Shown here in pieces: positions 1 through 7,481 of a DNA stretch of 38,876 nucleotides. Source of the stretch: Candidatus Mailhella excrementigallinarum (GTDB lineage Bacteria; Desulfobacterota; Desulfovibrionia; Desulfovibrionales; Desulfovibrionaceae); assembly GCA_944324075.1 (NCBI GenBank), contig CALUUZ010000028.1:1-38876 (forward strand), in the 5' to 3' direction. Within the stretch, counting starts at the first letter, position 1; each line of letters opens with the position of its first letter. The position numbers were made by a program, and so were the translations under genes. The notes under the pieces were generated by a model. It made no database searches. It was not told the origin of the DNA and worked only from the letters and a program-made list of their open reading frames with translations.

Positions 1-1
1 C

Positions 2-85
2 AACCCGCTGCTGAACAACAAGTTCATCCGCATTGCAAAGGAAAACGGAGAACCGCGCATCACCTGGCGTGACATACGCCGCTGA
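2..85 (+). CDS. 3' end of an unidentified gene (partial)
   Basis: An open frame enters from the left edge and stops at TGA 83-85, giving a 27-residue tail that starts NPLLNNKFIRIA and ends TWRDIRR. The composition is that of a real protein, and a hairpin follows the stop at once, as expected at the end of a transcription unit. I cannot assign a family from so short a tail. The gene points rightward, toward the convergent leftward gene at 448-1131. Confidence 0.5.
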   Translation, partial: NPLLNNKFIRIAKENGEPRITWRDIRR

Positions 86-93
86 TGTTTCTT

Positions 94-125
94 CCCCGGG
101 TCCTCGGCAAACAGAGGTCCCGGGG
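94..125 (+). terminator. Hairpin after the partial gene
   Basis: CCCCGGGTCCTC (94-105) pairs with GAGGTCCCGGGG (114-125) with one mismatch across an 8-nt loop, 8 nt after the stop codon. There is no T-run, so this is a terminator by position and stability only. Confidence 0.45.
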
Positions 126-197
126 ATAAGCTCCGGAAGAGCCTGCCGCTCCGTTTTCGGAATTGCGGGAATACGGTGAAAATCCTCGGGCGTGAAA

Positions 198-232
198 CCT
201 GCGGGCCGGAACATGAGGTTCCGGCCCGCAGG
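198..232. repeat. Perfect 15-bp hairpin built from a dispersed repeat module
   Basis: CCTGCGGGCCGGAAC (198-212) and its exact reverse complement (218-232) flank a 5-nt loop. The same 15-mer occurs at 32895-32909 and, inverted, at 35307-35321, where it is the last module of the composite intergenic repeat. The preceding CGTGAAA (191-197) also matches that module, so this is a fragment of the same family. It may also act as a bidirectional terminator between the partial gene and the convergent gene at 448. Confidence 0.6.
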
Positions 233-301
233 AGGCAGCCGACCTCTGTCAGCAGCCCCGGAATCAGGAACAGGTCACGGCTTGGCCGAGACGTAACAGA
301 C

Positions 302-375
302 TGATTTTCATGGGTTTTCGTCAATCCGTAGCGGCCTGGACGGCGCGAACTCCGCAAAGCGGGTTTTGCCGTCAG
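302..375 (+). repeat. Dispersed repeat module, also at about 30000-30075
   Basis: This segment carries GATTTTCATG, then a CCGT, a TGGACGGCGCGAA and a CTCCGCAAAGCGGG block. The same order (GATTTTCGTG, CCGT, CCGGACAGCGCGGA, TTCCGCGAAGCGGG) is seen at about 30000-30065 beside another copy of the composite repeat. With the hairpin at 198-232 it fills most of the gap 86-447, in which I see no gene. Confidence 0.45.
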
Positions 376-447
376 TCTGCAGATTCATTCATCAGCATAC
401 GCCAACGCGCCGGCCGGAATCAGAAGCGGTTTCCGGAACAGCGGATC

Positions 448-1131
448 TCACGCGCCGGTCTCCATGCGGCGCAGCGCCGCATCCAGCAGAATTTCGTTGG
501 TGGAGAGAATCGGCCTGCCAAGCCGTTCGGCATAGACGCGGCGCTGTTCCTCTTCCAGTACGAAAAGAGGGTGATCAACCACAACGGCTTCGGCTTCGTC
601 GGGCATCTGTCCGGCAATGATATCCAGATACATGCCGTAGTCGATGGGCACCAGATGGGAGGGTTCGGAACCTATTTGTTCCTCAATCCGGATAATGTGA
701 CGCACGTCAATCCCGTGCGTGGCGAAAAACAGCTTTTCCAGAATGTTCAGTTCCACGGAAAAAATGGAAACAAGCGCGATGCGCGGGGCGTTGAGCGCAT
801 GAAGGGCGTTTACGAATTCCAGAGAAGGCACGACTGTGGGAATCCCGGTATGCTGCTGGATGACGTTGATGATTTCATTTCCCTTGATGCAGCTGCCGGT
901 CATGCTTGGTATGGCGAAAACCCGGGGGCGGGCGCTCAGCAGCAGACGGGCCGCGGCGGGAAGCTGGGCAACCATACTGAGCAGTCCCAGATAGGATACC
1001 TCCTCGAATGCGACTCTGGTAGTCGCCACTTCGACATGGGGCGGGATATGCCTGTGGAAATAGGTTTCCACGGATGCGCTGGTTCCCATGGTGATGAGTC
1101 CGATAACTGGTGAAATGGTATTCTGCGTCAT
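448..1131 (-). CDS. Asp/Glu racemase / maleate isomerase superfamily protein lacking the catalytic cysteines
   Basis: 227 residues from ATG 1131; an in-frame upstream extension exists but is arginine-rich noise. The order of conserved blocks (VIGLITMGTS near the N terminus, THIPP-like loop, VATTRVAFEEVS, late SEPSHL) follows the neighbour at 1287-2000, so the two are paralogues. In the maleate isomerase / arylmalonate decarboxylase family two cysteines do the chemistry. Here the first motif reads IPSMTGS (residues 74-80; the Cys slot is Ser76) and the second reads VVVDHPLF with no Cys. It may use other residues, or be a binding or regulatory paralogue. It lies beyond the terminator of the upstream operon, so it probably has its own promoter. 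No strong ribosome binding site is visible. Confidence 0.8.
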   Translation of the reverse strand: MTQNTISPVIGLITMGTSASVETYFHRHIPPHVEVATTRVAFEEVSYLGLLSMVAQLPAAARLLLSARPRVFAIPSMTGSCIKGNEIINVIQQHTGIPTVVPSLEFVNALHALNAPRIALVSIFSVELNILEKLFFATHGIDVRHIIRIEEQIGSEPSHLVPIDYGMYLDIIAGQMPDEAEAVVVDHPLFVLEEEQRRVYAERLGRPILSTNEILLDAALRRMETGA

Positions 1132-1202
1132 GATGCAATTCTGAATAAAAGATGTATGTATGTCAAATAAATATTTGCTCTGTCGCAGAGTCGCGCTGCG
1201 GC

Positions 1203-1228
1203 GCATATGACAGAGAAGATTCATATGC
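1203..1228. promoter_or_regulatory. Inverted repeat upstream of the leftward gene at 448-1131
   Basis: GCATATGA (1203-1210) and TCATATGC (1221-1228) form a perfect 8-bp inverted repeat with a 10-nt spacer. On the minus strand a TTGACA hexamer lies at 1161-1166 between this repeat and the start codon, with CAGAAT 17 nt further on (1138-1143). That would give an almost leaderless transcript. The repeat is an operator candidate only. Confidence 0.3.
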
Positions 1229-1248
1229 GGCTTGCAGGAGTATTCCCT

Positions 1249-1285
1249 GCAAAAAGGGCGGAGCCTCGCGCCCCGCCCTTTTTGC
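1249..1285 (-). terminator. Rho-independent terminator of the 3021-to-1287 leftward operon
   Basis: GCAAAAAGGGCG (1249-1260) pairs perfectly with CGCCCTTTTTGC (1274-1285). Read leftward it begins 2 nt after the stop of the 1287-2000 gene and ends in a run of five T, the classic intrinsic terminator shape. Confidence 0.8.
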
Positions 1286-1286
1286 G

Positions 1287-2000
1287 TTACCTGCGGAACA
1301 GCTCTCCCAGTTCCGGAATGCGGGTTCCCACTCCGGCGTGGCGCAGACAGGCCCACAGTGAGGCCTGATTGCTGGTGACGACTGGCATGTTCAGGTCTGT
1401 TTCCAGCAGTTCGATGATATCCAGCACATTGAGTCCGGAACAACTGATAAAGAGACAGTCCGCGCCGCTCTTGTCCAGCTTTTTCACTTGCTGATACACA
1501 TGGCTGGGCTCGATATCGGTAATGGACTGGTTGACGTAGTCGTTGCCCAGACCGGAGATGTTGACGACATGGAAACCGTGGTGTTCAAGAAACTGCCGTT
1601 CCACTTCGTTGGTGTCATCCGGGTAGGGGGTTATCACCGCCGGACGGGAGACCCCCAGTTCGCCCAGGGCTTCAAGCACGGCCGTGGAGGTGGTCAGCCC
1701 CTGATCTCCCGTAATTTCTTCAATGATTTTTATAAGCTGTTTGTCGTAGTCAAAACCGCCGATCAGACTGCCCGAGGTGCAGCCGAACATGACCACGTCA
1801 TGCTTGTAGCGCTTGAAAATCTCGCAGGCATCCTCCAGATGGGCGACCATGTTCCGCAGTCCTTCCGGTGAAGGATAGGTAAAGGGAACACGAGTGGTGG
1901 AAAGCGCCACTCCCCGCGGCAGAAAGCGATGAAAATCCTGCTCCATGTTGGGGCCGGAACCGGGGTTGATAAGGCCGAGATAGGCGCGCCATGAATACAT
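1287..2000 (-). CDS. Maleate isomerase / Asp-Glu racemase superfamily enzyme
   Basis: 237 residues, ATG at 2000 preceded by AAGGAG at 8 nt. The protein has the pseudosymmetric two-cysteine layout of the maleate cis-trans isomerase / arylmalonate decarboxylase branch: Cys74 in FGCTSGSLIGG and Cys187 in FISCSGLNVLD, each expected to sit at one side of the substrate. Family members racemise, isomerise or decarboxylate small dicarboxylic or amino-acid substrates in the cytoplasm without cofactor. The gene starts 41 nt after the ornithine cyclodeaminase-like gene and shares its promoter; a strong terminator follows. An Asp/Glu-racemase-fold protein next to an ornithine cyclodeaminase recalls the eutA/eutC pair of ectoine utilisation clusters, but the other ectoine genes are absent here, so the substrate is unknown. 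Confidence 0.85.
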   Translation of the reverse strand: MYSWRAYLGLINPGSGPNMEQDFHRFLPRGVALSTTRVPFTYPSPEGLRNMVAHLEDACEIFKRYKHDVVMFGCTSGSLIGGFDYDKQLIKIIEEITGDQGLTTSTAVLEALGELGVSRPAVITPYPDDTNEVERQFLEHHGFHVVNISGLGNDYVNQSITDIEPSHVYQQVKKLDKSGADCLFISCSGLNVLDIIELLETDLNMPVVTSNQASLWACLRHAGVGTRIPELGELFRR

Positions 2001-2040
2001 GCTTCACTCCTTGTTTGAATTGCAGGTCTTGCCGGTGTGT

Positions 2041-3021
2041 TCACAGAGGCAGCATTGTGCCTCTGCTGGCGGCAAGAGCCAGTTCAAAAATGCGCCGGGC
2101 CGTGCTTACATCATCCAGAGCCAGACCGTTATTAAGAATGATGATGCGTTCACCATCGTTTTCCCTGCCCGGAATACGCCCCGCAAGGGCCCGGCAGAGT
2201 TCCTGCGGACGGTCGGGCACGGTGGAGAAAAAGCCCATACTGCGGAAATGATCGTAAACTGCCAGGTCATCGGTAAAATACTTGTCGCATGAGGCCATGG
2301 CCCCGGGCGTATACATGCAGTCCAGATCCACGGGAACAAGCGTTGCTCCGGGGCGGAGCCATTCCGCTTCAATGGTTCGGCTGGCGGAGAGGGATATCCA
2401 CCCGGCCGAGACAAGAACATCGCTTTCCTCCACAACCTCACGAGGGCTGCGCACCGCCCGCACCGGAATGCCCAGCCTTTCGCTCTGGCTGGAGGCGAGG
2501 CGTTCCGCCGGTTCGGGAGAAGTGTTGTAGACCAGCACCTTTTCCAGAGCGGGCAGTGCGATGCTCATGGCCTCCAGGTTGGAGTATCCCTGCCCGCCGC
2601 AGCCCAGAATGCCCAGTACGCGGCTGTCGCTGCGGGCAAAACGGCGGGCGCAGACTCCCGACTTCGCCCCGGTACGCTTGGCGGTGATCCAACTGCAGTC
2701 CATGACGCACACGGGCATGCAGCTTTCGGGATCATTCAGTATGCAGAGCCCGCCCAGAAAGGGCAGCCCTCTGGGCTTGTTGGCCGGGGTTCCTCCCACC
2801 CATTTCAAGCCTGCGGCATGCATGGACGGCAGCCAGCACGGCATGGCATGGGCAAATGCTTCCGGCGCGGGAGAGATGCCGAGCTTGGGCGGCATGTCCA
2901 GCCTGCCGCCGTGTTTTTCGATGTAGGCGTTTTCAAGAAGATCCATGATTTCCGCCATGGGCAGATTGATTTCCTCAATATCCGCCCTGGAGAGATAGAG
3001 CATTTCATATCCGATATTCAT
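2041..3021 (-). CDS. Ornithine cyclodeaminase / mu-crystallin family protein
   Basis: 326 residues from ATG 3021, preceded by GAGGGAGG. The frame is open further upstream but lacks family similarity there. The Rossmann nucleotide site reads GILGCGGQGYSNLEA; before it come the family blocks around LKWVGGTPANKPRGLPFLGG and CVMDCSWITAKRTGAKSG, after it SPREVVEESDVLVSAG and the late YFTDDL and ILNNGLALDDV. Members use bound NAD(P) to deaminate or reduce amino-acid-like substrates (ornithine, alanine, imines, EutC-type chemistry). It is the first gene of the leftward operon with the racemase-fold enzyme and faces the divergent sigma-54 activator; a -24/-12 promoter lies about 325 nt upstream. The actual substrate cannot be read from sequence. 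Confidence 0.88.
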   Translation of the reverse strand: MNIGYEMLYLSRADIEEINLPMAEIMDLLENAYIEKHGGRLDMPPKLGISPAPEAFAHAMPCWLPSMHAAGLKWVGGTPANKPRGLPFLGGLCILNDPESCMPVCVMDCSWITAKRTGAKSGVCARRFARSDSRVLGILGCGGQGYSNLEAMSIALPALEKVLVYNTSPEPAERLASSQSERLGIPVRAVRSPREVVEESDVLVSAGWISLSASRTIEAEWLRPGATLVPVDLDCMYTPGAMASCDKYFTDDLAVYDHFRSMGFFSTVPDRPQELCRALAGRIPGRENDGERIIILNNGLALDDVSTARRIFELALAASRGTMLPL

Positions 3022-3331
3022 CCAGCCTCCCTCTGAAAATTGCCATGAGCCTGAAGCGTGTTGCGATTGCAAGCCTCTGCCGGCCGGGAACCTGCGGAAC
3101 CGCTGATTTATTCCGCGAATAAACCGGCTCCATGCCCGGGGAGGCAAAAGCCTCTTTTGGAAAATGCGCGCCAACTCGTTCATTTAACGGGAAAGGCGAA
3201 CTTTCCCTGTTCACGGCTTGCGGGCGGTCCTGTTCCGCAAGGCCGCAGGAAACATTTTAATCAGCGTTTCCTCATGTTCTGACACGCGGGGGGTCACGCC
3301 TCCGCCGGAATCTCGCCTTGCCCGGCTCCGC

Positions 3332-3357
3332 AGAGCATTCCAATCGTGAAATGCTCT
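3332..3357. repeat. Palindromic module of the dispersed repeat, downstream of the sigma-54 promoter
   Basis: AGAGCATT (3332-3339) and AATGCTCT (3350-3357) are inverted arms. On the minus strand this is followed by a GCGAGATTCC block at about 3306-3316, matching the palindrome plus GCGAGACTCC order of the copies at 35390-35445 and 24103-24257. It lies in the long leader of the ornithine cyclodeaminase operon. Confidence 0.5.
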
Positions 3358-3374
3358 AGCAAACCTCATGCCAA
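3358..3374 (-). promoter_or_regulatory. Sigma-54 (-24/-12) promoter for the ornithine cyclodeaminase operon
   Basis: Minus strand reads TTGGCATGAGGTTTGCT. Against the consensus YTGGCACG-N4-TTGCW it differs at one position (T for C), and GG and GC are exactly 10 nt apart. It points to the leftward operon, with +1 expected near 3347 and a leader of about 325 nt. The divergent gene encodes a sigma-54 activator, so promoter and activator support each other. A 9-bp inverted repeat, GCTGCGGGA (3379-3387) / TCCCGCAGC (3399-3407), lies just upstream and could be an activator site. Confidence 0.7.
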
Positions 3375-3445
3375 AGCCGCTGCGGGAAGGGCTTTTTCTC
3401 CCGCAGCTCCCGCCGGTATTGCGCGCATGAGGCACGGCTTCCGGC

Positions 3446-3495
3446 TTGACGTGGAAAAAATGAGATTATATTCTGTAAAAACAAGAATATTCTTG
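3446..3495 (+). promoter_or_regulatory. Sigma-70 promoter of the regulator gene with a palindrome at +1
   Basis: TTGACG (3446-3451), 17 nt, TATTCT (3469-3474): a good vegetative promoter with +1 near 3481. A perfect 14-bp palindrome, CAAGAATATTCTTG (3482-3495), covers the start of the transcript, placed for autorepression. The promoter also argues for translation from 3508 and not from upstream in-frame codons. Confidence 0.6.
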
Positions 3496-3507
3496 AAAAG
3501 AGGAGCC

Positions 3508-4866
3508 ATGAAAGAACGCAGGCGCGCGGCAAGAATCTTGAAAGCCGTTACGGAGGCGACGCTTTCCTTTGCCCCGGAGAGAGGAAAGGAGGGGTTGGCT
3601 CATCTTTCCCTGCGGGAGCTGGCAAAAAGCGCTTCTGTGGCGCCCAACAATGCAAGTACCGAATTGAACCTGCTGCATCGGACGGGCGTGGTGATCAGGA
3701 TCAGCGGCCGTCCTTCCCATTATCTTTCCCTTGCCCATCTGGAAACCCTGCTGGGCAGGCCGGTTCCTTCCACAAGCTTCACCTTGCGTGACTTTCTGCT
3801 CTTTCTCGGCCCGGATACTTTCCGGCAGGGTTCCCTCTCCGGGGCGCAGACTCCGTACTCTTCCGGGAATCATGCGCCGGCAGGGCCGCCGCTGCCGGAC
3901 ATGCGGCGCACGGCAGCGCGTCTCCGCCTGCGCGTGTCTTCGGCATTCGATATGCTCATCGGGGCGGGGCACAGCCTTGCGCCGCTCGTCAAGCAGGCCA
4001 AGGCCGCCATGCTGTATCCTCCCGCGGGCCTGCATACCCTGATTACCGGTGCCACCGGCACGGGCAAGAGCCAGTTTGCCCGCTGCATGTATGATTTCGC
4101 CCTGAAAAGCGGAGCAAGGCCAAAGCATGCAGCCTTTGTCACTCTCAACTGCGCCAACTACGCGGATAACCCTCAACTGCTGCTTTCCCAGCTTTTCGGG
4201 TATGTCCGGGGCGCCTATACGGGGGCGGAGCGCGACCAGCCGGGACTGGTGGAACGGGCCCATGAAGGAATACTTTTTCTGGATGAAATTCACCGCCTGA
4301 GTCCGGAAGGGCAGGAGAAACTTTTCCTGCTCATGGATCAGGGGGTTTTTTCCCGGCTGGGCGAGGCCAAATCTCCCCGCAGGGCCAGTGTACTGATTAT
4401 CGGGGCTACGACGGAGAACCCCGTGGAAAGCATGCTGGCCACGTTTCTGCGGCGCATTCCCATGCATATCGTGCTGCCGCCATTGGAAGAGCGGAGTTTT
4501 GAGGAGCGCGTGACCCTTATTCTCAGGTTTCTCTGGCAGGAAGCGCGGAACGTGGACAGGCCGATCCTCCTGAGTTTCGACGTCCTGCAGGCTCTCTGCT
4601 TTTATGACTGCGCGGCCAACATCGGCCAGCTGGCCTCGGATATCAGACTGACCTGCGCCAGCGCATGGTATGATTGTCTGTATGAGAATGGAGAGTCTCT
4701 GGAGATCGGGCTGAAACACCTGGCGGAAAGGGTCCGTCAGGGGCTGCTTATTTCCACCCGGCGCAGCGTTTCCCTGCTGGATGACTTTCTGCGGGGAGGG
4801 GACATGATCGTCGACGGGCGGCGGGAATTTTCCGAAGTGCTGGCCGCGCTGCTCAAAACGGAATAG
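3508..4866 (+). CDS. LevR-like sigma-54-dependent transcriptional activator, short form
   Basis: 452 residues from ATG 3508 (AGGAG just upstream; promoter 3446-3474 excludes the earlier in-frame start). An N-terminal winged-helix DNA-binding region (about 1-85, with LSLRELAKSASVAPNNAS) precedes a sigma-54 AAA+ domain: Walker A GATGTGKS 181-188, the sigma-54 contact loop GAYTGA 235-240 (usual form GAFTGA) and Walker B LFLDEI with Asp259-Glu260. This order, DNA binding first and ATPase second, is that of LevR-type regulators, not of NtrC types with a C-terminal Fis helix. Typical LevR proteins continue with PTS IIA and PRD modules to 800-900 residues; here the protein ends soon after the ATPase and a short helical tail. 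It probably activates the divergent -24/-12 promoter in response to an unknown signal. Confidence 0.88.
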   Translation: MKERRRAARILKAVTEATLSFAPERGKEGLAHLSLRELAKSASVAPNNASTELNLLHRTGVVIRISGRPSHYLSLAHLETLLGRPVPSTSFTLRDFLLFLGPDTFRQGSLSGAQTPYSSGNHAPAGPPLPDMRRTAARLRLRVSSAFDMLIGAGHSLAPLVKQAKAAMLYPPAGLHTLITGATGTGKSQFARCMYDFALKSGARPKHAAFVTLNCANYADNPQLLLSQLFGYVRGAYTGAERDQPGLVERAHEGILFLDEIHRLSPEGQEKLFLLMDQGVFSRLGEAKSPRRASVLIIGATTENPVESMLATFLRRIPMHIVLPPLEERSFEERVTLILRFLWQEARNVDRPILLSFDVLQALCFYDCAANIGQLASDIRLTCASAWYDCLYENGESLEIGLKHLAERVRQGLLISTRRSVSLLDDFLRGGDMIVDGRREFSEVLAALLKTE

Positions 4867-5049
4867 AGCAGCTTGAGTCGTGCGCTTGCTGCTTCATGCG
4901 CGGCTGCGGATTCCTGCACTCCCGCTCCCGGGCACCCCGTCGCTGAGGCTCCGGAGCACTGCGTCTCTCCCGGAAGGATGTCCGATGCCTCATCTTGCCA
5001 AGGGGCCGCCGCCTTGCTATGGTAAAACCCATATTTCTCAGGAAAGAAT

Positions 5050-6480
5050 ATGGACAGTTCTTCATCGGATACGCCTCATCGAAGTAAGCCGCGGCGTCGG
5101 AGCGCCGCGGCGGGCATGCCGGGCTTCATGGAAGGAAACGGACGGAGAAGCGCGGGATACCGCGCGCACGGGACATTTCCTTTTCCTGCCTTCTGCCGTG
5201 CGCCCGGATTCTTTTCCGTGTTTTCCCGCGCAGCCGCGGGGAGCGCGTGCCTGCCCCTGCTCGGGGGCTGCGCCGCCGGGCGCGGTGCGGCGGAGGGCAG
5301 CGTCTGGTTCTGGGGAGGGCTGCTTGCCGTGGGCCTTCTGGCGTTCGGCATCCTGTCATTCCGCATGCGCGACGAAACTGCGGAAAACGGGGCTTCAGGC
5401 GTTTTTCCGGCTTTGCTGTCCAACAGGTCGTGCGGTTTGTTCCGCATTTCGCCTCCGACGGAGGAAGGGCTTTCCCTGTCCGCATATGCTTCCGATCCTG
5501 CGCTGATCGATGAGATTTTGCTGCGGGCATGTGACAGGGGGGCGGATATTCTTCTTGCTCCCGCGCCTGTGGATACGGCGGACGGGGAATCCGATGCCGC
5601 GTTTGACGAGCCTCTCCCCTCTTCCGGCGTTTCCGCCTTTTCTGACGAGCTGGAAGCCTCTCTGGCGGAGCCTTCTCCAGGGTCTTCCCTTCTGCGCGGA
5701 ATCTGTCTTCAGACTGATCCGGCCCGTTTCGTGATCCGGACGGACGAGCCGCTGGACGAACGGGAATGGCATTTCTGGGCCGGCCGCCCTGTTCTGGCGA
5801 GAATTGCGGTCAGACAGGGGTACGGGGTTTTCTCCGGGCGTCAGGTTTTTCTGTTTTCCAGCCGGATATGGGGCGGGCATCGGGGACGACGGGCAGATCT
5901 GCTCAGTCTGGTCCGGCCGGCGCGCGTCGAACGCGTCCAGCACCGGCTTTTTCCCCGTACTGTTCCCGAACCGGAAGATGCGGCTCTGGGATTCTGGGCC
6001 TGGCCGGTGCCTGTTTCCCTGCCCGCCGGAGCTCCCGCCGGAAAACCCGTTCTGGTATGCGGGCGCCCGGCGCGATGCGGAGACAATGCACGTCTGGAAA
6101 ATATTTCCGCTTCGGGGGTGGGCATTGCCGTCCCCCGCGAGGCCGCCGCGGATGCCCCCCGGACGGGCATCCTGCTGCTGTCGCTCCGGCGGAGCCGGGG
6201 CAAGCCTCTGACCCTGTGGCTGGGCTGTTCGCTGCGGCATGTCACCATATGCGCGGACGGTGTCCGGCGCGCCCATGCCGTGCTCGGATATGCTCTGGAA
6301 GCCTGGAGCCCCTGGGAACAGGGGCAGGACTTCCGAAAGGAGCTGGACTGGCGGCCCGCGGCCCCGGGGGGAGACGTTCCGCCCCTGCTGCGCTGGGTTC
6401 TGCGCGACATGGCGGCGCGGCATCCTCTGAGGCCCCGATTTTTCAACCTTCAAACCCCAGGAGCATCCCTTGGACGCTGA
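5050..6480 (+). CDS. PilZ-type membrane protein (putative c-di-GMP effector)
   Basis: 476 residues; ATG 5050 follows AGGAAAG. One membrane segment lies at about 85-104 (WFWGGLLAVGLLAFGILSF), preceded by a basic, low-complexity N terminus. The C-terminal part has the two PilZ signatures in the right order and spacing: RxxxR (R299-LFP-R303) and NxSxxG (N351-ISAS-G356), which bind cyclic di-GMP in that family. The 120-290 region is likely a YcgR-N-like partner domain but is not recognisable by motif. The gene overlaps the next one by 11 nt, so the two are translationally coupled. The PilZ call rests on two short motifs in a GC-rich protein. The 183-nt gap before it holds nothing I can name. Confidence 0.6.
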   Translation: MDSSSSDTPHRSKPRRRSAAAGMPGFMEGNGRRSAGYRAHGTFPFPAFCRAPGFFSVFSRAAAGSACLPLLGGCAAGRGAAEGSVWFWGGLLAVGLLAFGILSFRMRDETAENGASGVFPALLSNRSCGLFRISPPTEEGLSLSAYASDPALIDEILLRACDRGADILLAPAPVDTADGESDAAFDEPLPSSGVSAFSDELEASLAEPSPGSSLLRGICLQTDPARFVIRTDEPLDEREWHFWAGRPVLARIAVRQGYGVFSGRQVFLFSSRIWGGHRGRRADLLSLVRPARVERVQHRLFPRTVPEPEDAALGFWAWPVPVSLPAGAPAGKPVLVCGRPARCGDNARLENISASGVGIAVPREAAADAPRTGILLLSLRRSRGKPLTLWLGCSLRHVTICADGVRRAHAVLGYALEAWSPWEQGQDFRKELDWRPAAPGGDVPPLLRWVLRDMAARHPLRPRFFNLQTPGASLGR

Positions 6481-7321
6481 TTCCCACAGTAGCATGTGGT
6501 CGCGGCTTTTTTCCCGTTTCGGCGGCAGAAACGAGGATCATCTCGAACAGGCCATCAAGGAGGCCCGTGAAGACGGAGAGCTGAAAGCCGAGGAGGGGTC
6601 CATGCTGCTTTCCATCCTGACCCTGGACGAGCTTCAGGTGCAGGATATCATGACGCCCCGTACCGATATCGACTGCGTCGCATCGGGCACATCCGTCGCC
6701 GAGGTGGCGCGCGCCATCACGGAAACCGGGCATTCCCGTCTGCCTGTATACAATGGTACCAGAGACAATATCATCGGTATCGCCTACGCCAAGGATACCC
6801 TTGAGCATCTGGTGCGTCCGGAAGGACACGAGGTGCCGGTGGACAGGATCATGCGTCCTCCCTTTTTCGTGCCGGAAACCAAGATTTCCAGCGAGCTGCT
6901 GCAGGAATTCCGTGCGCGCAAGAATCATCTGGCCATTGTGGTGGACGAGTACGGCGGAACTTCCGGCCTTGTAAGCATTGAGGATCTGCTGGAGGTCATC
7001 GTGGGAGATATCGAGGATGAGCATGACGCCCCCCGCGAGGAGGATTTCCGCCAGGTAGCGGAGAGCGAGTATGAAATTTCGGGCAGAGCCTACCTTGAGG
7101 ATCTGGAGCCGCTGGGCATCATGCTGGAGTCGGACGAGGTGGATACCCTCGGCGGGTATCTGAGTCTTGATGCAGGGCATGTGCCGCAGCAGGGCGAGGA
7201 GTTTGATCTTGCCGGCTGGAGATTTATCGTGACGGATGCCGACGCCAAGCAGATTCACAAGGTGCACGCCCGTCGTCTGACCCCGGAGGAGCTCCGTGAG
7301 GATACGGAGGACGGGGAATAG
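6470..7321 (+). CDS. CBS-pair protein of the CorC/HlyC family
   Basis: 283 residues if begun at TTG 6470, which has a good AGGAG 7 nt upstream inside the end of the previous gene; the first ATG would remove 8 residues. Domains: tandem CBS repeats (about 60-120, from [13 protein letters not shown], and 125-180, with [23 protein letters not shown]) and a C-terminal CorC/HlyC transporter-associated domain (about 195-275, with [20 protein letters not shown]). There is no DUF21 membrane domain, so this is the soluble, short CorC-like type. Such proteins are linked to Mg/Co handling or membrane stress. Coupling to the PilZ-type gene suggests a shared envelope role, which is inference. The hemolysin label often given to the family is historical. 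Confidence 0.9.
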   Translation: MDADSHSSMWSRLFSRFGGRNEDHLEQAIKEAREDGELKAEEGSMLLSILTLDELQVQDIMTPRTDIDCVASGTSVAEVARAITETGHSRLPVYNGTRDNIIGIAYAKDTLEHLVRPEGHEVPVDRIMRPPFFVPETKISSELLQEFRARKNHLAIVVDEYGGTSGLVSIEDLLEVIVGDIEDEHDAPREEDFRQVAESEYEISGRAYLEDLEPLGIMLESDEVDTLGGYLSLDAGHVPQQGEEFDLAGWRFIVTDADAKQIHKVHARRLTPEELREDTEDGE

Positions 7322-7393
7322 CCGTTTCAGCGCAGATTTGCTTCGCGCAGCGCCGTCGACGCGGCTCCGTGACAGGGCGCGTCATGTTTTTTC

Positions 7394-7420
7394 TTGACAT
7401 GCGCCGGGAGCAGGTCTAAT
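7394..7420 (+). promoter_or_regulatory. Probable promoter of the rpsL operon
   Basis: A perfect TTGACA (7394-7399) is followed by TCTAAT (7415-7420). The 15-nt spacer is shorter than the usual 17, so the -10 assignment is tentative. It leaves a leader of about 55 nt before rpsL. Confidence 0.5.
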
Positions 7421-7481
7421 GAAATCTCTTTGACCGGACGGTCCGGTTGAAAAAGTGTTTTCAAATTTCTGGAGGAACCTC

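Noticed and set aside
3063-3085. Another -24/-12-like site nearer the ornithine cyclodeaminase gene (minus strand CCGGCAGAGGCTTGCA)
   Set aside because: GG and GC are 9 nt apart instead of 10, which sigma-54 does not tolerate well; the site at 3358-3374 has exact spacing.
3346-3507. Longer N terminus for the sigma-54 activator (54 extra residues)
   Set aside because: A TTGACG-N17-TATTCT promoter lies within it and the extra residues look non-conserved; ATG 3508 has AGGAG.
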